6,137 nucleotides of DNA from JBDKGD01 sp964645125 (GTDB lineage Bacteria; Patescibacteriota; Minisyncoccia; UBA6257; 2-01-FULL-56-20): the NCBI GenBank assembly GCA_964645125.1, contig CAZXZC010000034.1:1-6137 (forward strand). Direction: 5' to 3'. The stretch's first letter is position 1, and each line of letters opens with the position of its first letter. Of this stretch, positions 1-5,411 are shown piece after piece. The notes under the pieces were generated by a model. It was not told where the DNA came from and made no database searches. It saw only the letters and a program-made list of their open reading frames with translations. Position numbers and translations under genes: made by a program.

Positions 1-909
1 GCCGCTAATGGTACTGATTTGGTGCCTGGAGATAATTATCGTGTTCGCGTGCGGGGCACGGGTGGATCGACTGTGGGGTATTCCGCGCCATTTTCTTTGC
101 GCCGCAGCAGCGACATTCCTTCGATCGCAAGCGATCAGTTACAAGTAGTGTTGCCGATAGCTAACCAGTCATTCGCCTTAACTACTGGTTCACAAACGAA
201 TCCGTTTGTTGATATTGCATGGACTCCTGCACGAGCTGGAGTTTTGAAAGTAGAGTTGGTGCGTGAAGGAACGGGACAATCATATACGATTGGTGATTCG
301 AGTTTGGGGAGCATGCCGCAAGTATTTTATGGGTACTATCCGTTTCGCATTCAGCTTGATACGGTGCCCGTGGGTACCTACAAGGTCCGTGTAACGGATA
401 CGATTGGGCGTACCGCGCTTAGTGGAGCATTTTCTTTGACGAGCACAGCTCCTTCTGCGATATTCTCATTCGACCAGCCGATTGTTTCTAAAACACTTCG
501 GGTGGGTGACTACCCTAACTTCCGGGATTTTTACTTTAAGGTTCCCGCAACTTCAATTTCGGTCACCGATAGTATTATTGACTGGAAGGTGGTCGAGGTT
601 GATGGTAAGGATCCGGTTGCAAACAATACCATTCCGGTGGTGTACCCGAATTTTGATTATGTAGCCAATCAGTGGAAGGGGTATTTGAGAGTTTCCGCGG
701 TTTCGACTGCTACCCCAGGCAGTTATCGACTCCAAGTTGTTGCTCGTGTTCAAAATGGAACTGGGGGTATTCGGTTGGTGCCGAGTGAGGTTATTGATTT
801 TACGGTAACCAGTGGCGCGACTTCGGCTGTTTCTGTGCAGAATCAAAATTTGGCCAGCGTTTTGGATGCGGCAAAATTACTTTTGCAGCAGCTGTTAGGC
901 AAGCTTTAG
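1..909 (+). CDS. C-terminal part of a secreted Ig-like-module surface protein (5' end outside window)
   Basis: The frame is open from the first base and ends at TAG, giving 302 visible residues; the true start lies upstream. The composition is Ser/Thr/Val/Gly rich with alternating beta-strand patterns and no cysteines. I see the end of one Ig-like module (about residues 1-35, GDNYRVRV then YSAPFSL), a complete second module (about 47-147, with VGTYKVRVTDT and GAFSLTS at its end) and a longer third module (about 152-270, GSYRLQVVARV then VIDFTVTS). The first two end in the same way and are diverged copies of one fold, resembling the Kre9/KNH-like Ig domains common in CPR surface proteins. The last 20 residues (283-302) form a Leu/Ala-rich amphipathic helix, not an LPXTG or transmembrane anchor. 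It is probably an exported envelope protein, but its substrate or partner cannot be told. It is separated from the next gene by a strong terminator. Confidence 0.8.
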   Translation, partial: AANGTDLVPGDNYRVRVRGTGGSTVGYSAPFSLRRSSDIPSIASDQLQVVLPIANQSFALTTGSQTNPFVDIAWTPARAGVLKVELVREGTGQSYTIGDSSLGSMPQVFYGYYPFRIQLDTVPVGTYKVRVTDTIGRTALSGAFSLTSTAPSAIFSFDQPIVSKTLRVGDYPNFRDFYFKVPATSISVTDSIIDWKVVEVDGKDPVANNTIPVVYPNFDYVANQWKGYLRVSAVSTATPGSYRLQVVARVQNGTGGIRLVPSEVIDFTVTSGATSAVSVQNQNLASVLDAAKLLLQQLLGKL

Positions 910-923
910 AGAGGGTTTAGGGT

Positions 924-945
924 ATGGCCAATAGCCATTAGGCTA
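924..945 (+). repeat. Two mutually exclusive small hairpins ahead of the terminator
   Basis: ATGGC (924-928) can pair with GCCAT (934-938), and TAGCC (932-936) can pair with GGCTA (941-945). The two stems share bases, so only one can form at a time. They lie between the stop of the surface protein gene and the 40-bp terminator palindrome. The stems are only 5 bp, so this may be chance; no attenuator peptide or ligand-binding element was recognised. Confidence 0.25.
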
Positions 946-946
946 G

Positions 947-986
947 GATATAAAATACCCCCGCATATGCGGGGGTATTTTATATC
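947..986. terminator. Perfect 40-bp palindrome, bidirectional intrinsic terminator
   Basis: Every base from 947 to 986 pairs with its mirror position around the centre at 966/967. The core is CCCCCGCATATGCGGGGG, flanked by an A/T-rich outer stem (ATAAAATA on the left, TATTTTAT on the right). The GC core followed by a T-rich arm gives a rho-independent terminator for the upstream surface protein gene on the + strand. The symmetry gives the same on the - strand. It ends 3 bp before the rpiB -10 box, so it also insulates the sugar-phosphate genes from upstream readthrough. Confidence 0.85.
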
Positions 987-988
987 TG

Positions 989-994
989 TATAAT
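989..994 (+). promoter_or_regulatory. Consensus -10 box (TATAAT) for rpiB
   Basis: An exact TATAAT lies eight bases before the ATG at 1003, directly after the terminator palindrome. No TTGACA-like -35 is present 16-18 bp upstream, since that position falls in the terminator stem; TG immediately precedes the box. A start six to eight bases downstream would fall at about 1001-1003, making the rpiB transcript leaderless or nearly so. Confidence 0.5.
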
Positions 995-1002
995 GAATGT
1001 AT

Positions 1003-1464
1003 ATGGTTATTTATGTAGCAGGTGATCATCGTGGGTTTGCCCTGAAAAATCAGATTAAAGACTTTCTCCATGAACAGGGATATGAAGTATACGACGCGGG
1101 AAATGCACAATTGGTTGACGGGGATGATTACCCTGATTTTGCCTACGCTGCGGCTTCTAAGGTATCGAGTGCTCCGGATATGACGCGTGCTATTTTGGTG
1201 TGTGGTTCTGGAGTGGGGATGAATATTGTGGCAAATAAATTAAAAAATGTACGTGCAAGTGTTTGTATTTCGGGTGATCATGTTATTGCAGCACGCAAAC
1301 ATGACGCAATGAATGTGTTGTGTATTGCCAGTGATTATACTGACCCCTCGGTGGTACTTGGCATGGTGCAGGCTTTTTTGGCAACGCAGTTTGATCATGG
1401 TGATGCGCACACCCGCCGGATTCGAAAAATATTTTCACTTGAAGAAAACGGAACACTTTCTTGA
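1003..1464 (+). CDS. rpiB: Ribose-5-phosphate isomerase B (RpiB/LacA/LacB family)
   Basis: It interconverts ribulose-5-phosphate and ribose-5-phosphate in the cytoplasmic non-oxidative pentose phosphate pathway. The 153-residue product matches the usual family length of about 150. Visible motifs are the N-terminal strand with Asp8-His9 (VAGDHRGFALK), the DYPDFA segment, the active-site cysteine Cys67 in the CGSGVGM anion-hole loop followed by NIVANKLKNVRAS, and the catalytic-region His100 in RKHDAMNVL; E. coli RpiB has equivalent Cys66 and His99. An in-frame ATG at 997 would add Met-Tyr, but it lies only two bases after the -10 box, and family members start with Met, a hydrophobic residue and Ile, so 1003 is preferred. 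No Shine-Dalgarno is seen. It is the first gene of a tight pair with rpe. The RpiB assignment is clear; the start is less sure. Confidence 0.93.
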   Translation: MVIYVAGDHRGFALKNQIKDFLHEQGYEVYDAGNAQLVDGDDYPDFAYAAASKVSSAPDMTRAILVCGSGVGMNIVANKLKNVRASVCISGDHVIAARKHDAMNVLCIASDYTDPSVVLGMVQAFLATQFDHGDAHTRRIRKIFSLEENGTLS

Positions 1465-1469
1465 AACCT

Positions 1470-2234
1470 ATGCATACTGTTATTCCAGCTATCAATTGTC
1501 ATGTGGGTGATGATGAATGCGTGCGAGAGCAATTGGCGACGTGTACGACTCTTGATGCTTCGTGGGTGCATCTTGATGTATGTGATGGGGTGTTTACATA
1601 TAACAAGACATGGAGTAATGCTCGTGCGTGGAAGGAGTTGACGCGTACGGTGGGTATTCAGCTAGAGGTACACTTGATGGTTGCGCATCCGGAAGAAGTG
1701 ATAGAGTCATGGCTACAGGCGGGTGCGAAACGTGTTGTTGTGCATGCGGAAACTTTGCTTGCTAGCGCTAATACTGCGCGTATGGTAGATGGCGAATCGG
1801 TGATAAATTTTATCTCTGAGCTGTGCGATGCTTATGAAGTGCAGTGCGTGCTTTCGAGTAATCCGGAAACACCCCTCTCATTTTTTTCTTCCATCGCTGC
1901 GCGATTTTCTGCTTTTCAGGTGCTTGCCGTTATTCCTGGCCACGCAGGGCAGCTGTTTTTACCTTTTGTAATTGAGAAAATCGCAATGCTTTCGAATATG
2001 TATCCAAAGGCATTTTTGGAGGTCGATGGGGGAATTACGGACGTTACCGCTTCTCTTGTGTTGGCGGCCGGCGCTACTGCGTTGGTGTCTGCTTCTTTTG
2101 TCTTGGGTGCTTCCGATCCCGCACGGGCGTATCAGCTTCTTGTCCAGGCAAAACCGCATGTATCGGCTGTGAATAAACGGGGTCGTGGCGCATCTTCCGC
2201 CGCGCGTGTTTCCTCGGTATCATTAAAGAAATAG
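1470..2234 (+). CDS. rpe: Ribulose-phosphate 3-epimerase, divergent form
   Basis: It is predicted to epimerise ribulose-5-phosphate to xylulose-5-phosphate, feeding the transketolase encoded next. The 254-residue product follows the Rpe TIM-barrel order: PAIN at the N-terminus, the metal pair His34 and Asp36 in HLDVCDG, His68 in VHLM, a phosphate-loop region PGHAGQ at 156-161, and Asp186 in VDGG. The four metal ligands are kept. Other positions differ from typical Rpe: the N-terminal PSILS is PAINC, VMDG is VCDG, and VNPGFGGQ is VIPGHAGQ. The last 27 residues are a Ser- and Arg/Lys-rich tail not needed for the barrel. A TTG at 1461 overlaps the rpiB stop by four bases and would add Met-Lys-Pro. 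The ATG at 1470, five bases after that stop, gives the more natural MHTVIPAIN start. Translation is probably coupled to rpiB. Confidence 0.85.
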   Translation: MHTVIPAINCHVGDDECVREQLATCTTLDASWVHLDVCDGVFTYNKTWSNARAWKELTRTVGIQLEVHLMVAHPEEVIESWLQAGAKRVVVHAETLLASANTARMVDGESVINFISELCDAYEVQCVLSSNPETPLSFFSSIAARFSAFQVLAVIPGHAGQLFLPFVIEKIAMLSNMYPKAFLEVDGGITDVTASLVLAAGATALVSASFVLGASDPARAYQLLVQAKPHVSAVNKRGRGASSAARVSSVSLKK

Positions 2235-2345
2235 CCGAAAGTGTGTTTGTGATTTTTAGGGGGCTTTCGCGACAAGTTATGTCTTTTTGTTTTTTTCTTG
2301 TTTTGCGATTTACGTTTCACAATACACGATTTGCGTTTTCTTATT
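2235..2345 (+). other. T-rich 111-bp gap between rpe and tktN with a degenerate 21-bp direct repeat
   Basis: CGAAAG (2236-2241) and CTTTCG (2264-2269) could form a weak stem with a 22-base loop, and GACA (2271-2274) with TGTC (2280-2283) a smaller one. A nearly pure T tract with a few G and C follows (2282-2304). This could be a leaky terminator or a stretch promoting tktN. After it, CGATTTACGTTT (2306-2317) and CGATTTGCGTTT (2327-2338) form an imperfect direct repeat with a 21-bp period. It resembles the short intergenic CGATTTACG-type repeats I associate with CPR genomes. A TTG-started frame runs through the gap into tktN but encodes only the repeat, so it is not taken as coding. Confidence 0.45.
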
Positions 2346-3239
2346 ATGGATCCGTTGTATGACGACAAATTAGCGTTTCTTGAAAGTATGGCAAATCGCA
2401 TGCGCCAAGATGTGATTGAGATGCTTGTTGCGGCTGGTTCGGGGCACACTGCCGGGCCGCTTGGCATGGCTGATATTTTTACTGCGCTCTATTTTCATGT
2501 TCTTCGACACAATCCCAAAAAGCCGTCATGGGAACATCGAGATAGACTCGTGCTTTCGAACGGCCACATTTGCCCTATTTTGTATGTTGCGTTAGCGCGT
2601 GCCGAATATTTCCCAATTGAGGAATTGAAAACGTTGCGTCGCATTGATTCTCGCTTGCAGGGCCATCCGCATCGTGGAGTATTGCCAGGAGTGGAAACCA
2701 CATCGGGTCCGTTGGGCTCGGGGTTGTCCCAGGCAGCCGGGATGGCATTGGCTGCTCGGCTTGATAATGGGACGCATCGCATTTACGTATTGATGTCTGA
2801 TGGAGAGCAACAGGAGGGGAATGTGTGGGAGGCAGCGATGTTTTGCGCCCGACACAAACTTTCAAATATTACGGCTTTTATGGATCGCAACAACATTCAG
2901 ATTGACGGCAATACTGAAGATGTGATGCCCTTGGAACCGTTGGTTTCAAAGTATCAGGATTTCGGATGGCATGTGATTGAAATTGATGGTCATAACATGG
3001 AGCATATTGTGTCAGCCGCGGCCGAGGCACAGGCGATTCATGACAGACCAACCCTTATTGTGGCGCATACTACACCAGGCAAAGGTGTTGGTTTTATGGA
3101 AAATGATTATACGTGGCATGGCAAACCACCTAAGCCCGATGAGGCACGCAAGGCGTTAAAGATTTTACGCGACGACGCAGTACTTTCTCATATGCCGCCT
3201 CCGTCACTTCGCCCGCATCGATACCATTCCCATGCTTAA
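2346..3239 (+). CDS. Transketolase, N-terminal (ThDP pyrophosphate-binding) subunit
   Basis: This is the first half of a split transketolase, which with the next gene would transfer two-carbon ketol units between sugar phosphates using thiamine diphosphate and a divalent metal. The 297-residue product shows SGHTAGPLGMADIFTALYF (32-50, with His34), SNGH (71-74), QGHPHR (105-110), TTSGPLGSGLSQAAGMALA (118-136) and the ThDP motif at 151-183. That motif reads SDGE rather than GDGE at its start, keeps the metal-binding Asp152, and ends at Asn182-Asn183 in DRNNIQIDG. HTTPGKGV (241-248) and the WHGKPP loop close the domain. The ATG at 2346 was chosen because upstream in-frame sequence is the intergenic repeat; there is no Shine-Dalgarno. 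The stop overlaps the next start by eight bases. Confidence 0.92.
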   Translation: MDPLYDDKLAFLESMANRMRQDVIEMLVAAGSGHTAGPLGMADIFTALYFHVLRHNPKKPSWEHRDRLVLSNGHICPILYVALARAEYFPIEELKTLRRIDSRLQGHPHRGVLPGVETTSGPLGSGLSQAAGMALAARLDNGTHRIYVLMSDGEQQEGNVWEAAMFCARHKLSNITAFMDRNNIQIDGNTEDVMPLEPLVSKYQDFGWHVIEIDGHNMEHIVSAAAEAQAIHDRPTLIVAHTTPGKGVGFMENDYTWHGKPPKPDEARKALKILRDDAVLSHMPPPSLRPHRYHSHA

Positions 3240-4221
3240 CGATACACTTCATTTGAATAAAAAGGTGTTTGAGACCGATGTACTTTCTGTTCCAACACGC
3301 GATGGTTTTGGGGAAGGATTGCTTGAGGCTGGACGCAAAAACCAACAGGTGGTGGCTTTGTGCGCGGATCTTACGGAGTCTACGCGAGTGGAAGCATTTG
3401 CAAAAGAGTTCCCTAGTCGTTTTTTTGAGGTGGGTGTGGCGGAGCAAAATATGGCAGCGGTTGCGTCGGGGCTGGCAGTTTCGGGGAAGGTTCCTTTTAT
3501 TGCTTCGTACGCGACATTCTCGCCGGGCAGAAACTGGGAGCAGATCCGCACGACTATTTCATATAATAATGCGAATGTAAAAATTGCGGGGCACCATGCC
3601 GGCATTTCGGTGGGGCCCGATGGGGCAACGCACCAGGCCGTTGAAGATATTGCGACCATGAGAGTTATGGCGAATATGATGGTTGTGGTTCCGGTTGACG
3701 TGCACCAAGCACGACTTGCAACACTTGCTGCTGCATCACTGTGGGGGCCAGTATACGTGCGGTTTTCTCGAGAAAAATCTCCTGTTATAACGACTGCGAA
3801 AACCCCGTTTACGCCTGGGCACGCGCAAGTACTGTGGGAGACTTCTAATCCGAAGGTGCTTTTAGTGGGGTGTGGACCGCTGTTGTACAATGTGCTGTTG
3901 GCGGCAAAACAACTCCAGAAACAAAAAATAGGATCGGTGGTTTTAAATATGCACACCATAAAACCACTCGATGAAAAAGCATTAATTTCTTATGTGAAAA
4001 AAACGGGATGTGTGGTGACTGTTGAGGAACACCAAGTTGCAGGGGGGTTAGGTGGGGCTGTGGCAGAATGCTTGGCTCGTACGCGGCCAACCCCGCAGGA
4101 GTTTATTGGAATGCAAGGGGTATACGGCGAGTCAGGTGCGCCAGCTGATTTGATTAAAAAATATAAAATGGATGTGCCAGATATTGTTGCGGCGGCTCAA
4201 CGCGCAATGAAGCGAGTATAA
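3232..4221 (+). CDS. Transketolase, C-terminal (pyrimidine-binding) subunit
   Basis: This is the second half of the split transketolase. The 329-residue product carries the ThDP pyrimidine-binding domain, with Asp46 in CADLTES, the catalytic Glu71 in FFEVGVAEQNM, SYATF and R-x-x-E-Q-I-R-like features at 92-106, and GPDGATHQAVEDIA (128-141). The C-terminal transketolase domain follows from about 205 (VLLVGCGPLLYNVLLAA; then IKPLDEKAL and VTVEEHQVAGGLGGAVAE around 243-279). The related 1-deoxyxylulose-5-phosphate synthase and E1 dehydrogenase beta subunits share this fold. The separate N-terminal partner and the pentose phosphate neighbours favour transketolase. The ATG overlaps the tktN stop by eight bases (3232-3239), so translational coupling and equimolar expression are likely. 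It converges with the small minus-strand gene 34 bp downstream; no clear terminator hairpin is visible between them. Confidence 0.92.
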   Translation: MLNDTLHLNKKVFETDVLSVPTRDGFGEGLLEAGRKNQQVVALCADLTESTRVEAFAKEFPSRFFEVGVAEQNMAAVASGLAVSGKVPFIASYATFSPGRNWEQIRTTISYNNANVKIAGHHAGISVGPDGATHQAVEDIATMRVMANMMVVVPVDVHQARLATLAAASLWGPVYVRFSREKSPVITTAKTPFTPGHAQVLWETSNPKVLLVGCGPLLYNVLLAAKQLQKQKIGSVVLNMHTIKPLDEKALISYVKKTGCVVTVEEHQVAGGLGGAVAECLARTRPTPQEFIGMQGVYGESGAPADLIKKYKMDVPDIVAAAQRAMKRV

Positions 4222-4255
4222 AAATCTTCTTTATGGTGCAGTGGGTTGTTTTTAT

Positions 4256-4537
4256 TTATTTTTCTTCTGTTTCGCACAAGATATTGTGCGCGAATATGAG
4301 TGCTTCTAAAGAGAGCATCATGTCTTTTTGCTGGCTTTCGGTGATGTGCGTTTTGCAGGAGCGTAGGCTGTTTATGTGTTTTTGAAAGTTTGGGTAGGCT
4401 TCATTGAAAAATTTTTGAATGCCTTCGCGGTCGTGTGTTTTCCACCAGTCATCACGCATGGCCAGGGGCAGCGCGAAGGGGGTGATGTTCGTTTCAAAAC
4501 CCGTTATAACGAATGGGTTGTTTGGTGTGGTATACAT
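4256..4537 (-). CDS. Unrecognised 93-residue protein downstream of radC
   Basis: I do not recognise this protein. It is predicted soluble, with no signal peptide or membrane segment. The N-terminal 25 residues are Pro/Thr/Phe rich and the remainder looks mostly helical. Visible features are a tryptophan pair (DDWWKTHDREG, about 28-38), two cysteines (about 61 and 88) and a charged middle with KFFNEAYPNFQKHI. It starts six bases after the radC stop on the same strand, so the two are very likely cotranscribed. The coding strand shows no Shine-Dalgarno ahead of the ATG, which argues for coupled translation. An overlapping + strand frame at 4376-4609 is less protein-like. The gene is small enough that conservation is needed to be sure it is real. 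Confidence 0.6.
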   Translation of the reverse strand: MYTTPNNPFVITGFETNITPFALPLAMRDDWWKTHDREGIQKFFNEAYPNFQKHINSLRSCKTHITESQQKDMMLSLEALIFAHNILCETEEK

Positions 4538-4543
4538 GGGGTT

Positions 4544-5308
4544 TTAGGAGGTATGTTTGGTGGGAATACTGGTAAATCCATTTTTGGTGATTACCAGATG
4601 GTCGAGTAGAGTGACGCCAAGTAGTTCGCCAGCTGCGGCTAATTGCAAGGTTATACGCTCGTCTTCTTCGCTGGGCCTTACGTTTCCTGAGGGGTGATTG
4701 TGGGCAAGTATGACCGCTATTGCGCCGTGTTCGAGTGCTGCAGCATAGACTTCACGTGGACTTACGACGTTGGCGGTGGCGCTGCCTATTGAGATGATTT
4801 CGTCACGAACGAGTTGGTAGCGGCTATTTACGTAGAGTCCGCGCAAATGTTCTTTGGAGAGTGCGCGCATGTCGTGAAGGTATTCAAACACTTGCTCTGG
4901 GGTTCGCAAAAATATTTGTTTTGTTGATTCGGGGGTATGGAATCGAATTCCGAGTTCAAAGCACGCTACAATTTGGCATGCTTTTACCAGAGGAACATCC
5001 AAGAGTTCTGCGATTTTTTTGGGATTTTTTTCGTATGCAATTGTTTTTTCACCATATTCTTTGATGAGGCGGTTTGCCATAGAAAGCACCTCTTCTTTTT
5101 TTGTCCCAACCCCTAGCACTACCGCTAACAGTTCTGCTGCTGATAGCGCGGAGGCGCCGTAGGCAATGAGTTTTTCGCGTGGTTTCTGTTCTTTGGGTAG
5201 ATCGCGGACGGCGATATCGTATTTTTTTGTTGTCGGAGATTCTGATATTACAAATGAATTTTGGGTTTGTATGTACAGTAGTGGTTTTGTGTTGTGTGTA
5301 GGTGTCAT
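4544..5308 (-). CDS. radC: RadC-family JAB/MPN-domain protein
   Basis: The 254-residue product has the RadC layout: RDLPKEQKPREKLIAYGASALSAAELLAVVLGVGT (about 35-69), a helical helix-hairpin-helix-like region (about 75-120), and the C-terminal JAMM/MPN+ domain. Metal-binding residues His203 and His205 lie in AHNHPSG and Asp216 in PSEED, giving the H-x-H-P-S-G...D signature. The fold is that of zinc isopeptidases, but the biochemical role of bacterial RadC is not settled, and the name's link to DNA repair is historical. Two oddities: the usual helix-hairpin-helix glycines (GIG-like) are replaced around LLDVPLVKA, and about 33 extra residues, Thr/Lys/Ser rich, precede the usual family start. 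No internal ATG, GTG or TTG offers a shorter start. The catalytic domain looks intact. It leads a two-gene unit. Confidence 0.93.
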   Translation of the reverse strand: MTPTHNTKPLLYIQTQNSFVISESPTTKKYDIAVRDLPKEQKPREKLIAYGASALSAAELLAVVLGVGTKKEEVLSMANRLIKEYGEKTIAYEKNPKKIAELLDVPLVKACQIVACFELGIRFHTPESTKQIFLRTPEQVFEYLHDMRALSKEHLRGLYVNSRYQLVRDEIISIGSATANVVSPREVYAAALEHGAIAVILAHNHPSGNVRPSEEDERITLQLAAAGELLGVTLLDHLVITKNGFTSIPTKHTS

Positions 5309-5342
5309 GTGAGTAAGTGGTGTATATGGGTGGGCACCTGTA

Positions 5343-5348
5343 ATTCTA
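5343..5348 (-). promoter_or_regulatory. Possible -10 box (TAGAAT) for radC
   Basis: Read on the - strand this is TAGAAT, five of six matches to the -10 consensus, 34 bases before the radC ATG. No convincing -35 hexamer is seen 15-18 bp upstream. It lies just beyond the thermonuclease terminator, where a new promoter would be expected. Confidence 0.3.
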
Positions 5349-5359
5349 TAAAAGACAAC

Positions 5360-5401
5360 ATTAAGAAAAGATAAAGTGCATGGCTGCTTCGCTATGCACT
5401 T
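5360..5401 (-). terminator. Intrinsic terminator of the thermonuclease gene
   Basis: On the - strand AAGTGCATAGC (5401-5391) pairs with GCCATGCACTT (5384-5374), an 11-bp stem with one G-T pair and a six-base loop. It is followed by the T-rich run TATCTTTTCTT (5373-5363). The stem begins 10 bp after the stop codon of the minus-strand SNase gene and precedes radC, so it should separate the two transcripts. On the + strand the tail is weaker (CCTTTTA). Confidence 0.75.
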
Positions 5402-5411
5402 CCTTTTAGAA

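Noticed and set aside
991..998. TAATGAAT shared by the rpiB start region and the gene start at 6110-6117
   Set aside because: In the rpiB copy the contained ATG is out of frame, and the match sits in different positions relative to the -10 boxes; most likely chance in A/T-rich starts.
2298..2345. TTG-initiated upstream extension of tktN by 16 codons
   Set aside because: The extra residues only translate the intergenic CGATTTRCG repeat, and the ATG at 2346 gives a normal transketolase N-terminus.
3249..3959. 236-residue open frame on the - strand
   Set aside because: It is fully antisense to the transketolase C-subunit, which has clear catalytic motifs; the frame is a by-product of that gene's codon use.
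4222..4255. Possible terminator between the converging tktC and 93-residue genes
   Set aside because: The DNA is T-rich on the + strand but no stem of more than three or four pairs could be found, so no terminator is called.
4376..4609. + strand open frame of 77 residues with an AGGAGG nearby
   Set aside because: It lies opposite the small minus-strand gene and the end of radC. The AGGAGGT at 4546-4552 is far inside the frame and only the complement of radC codons.
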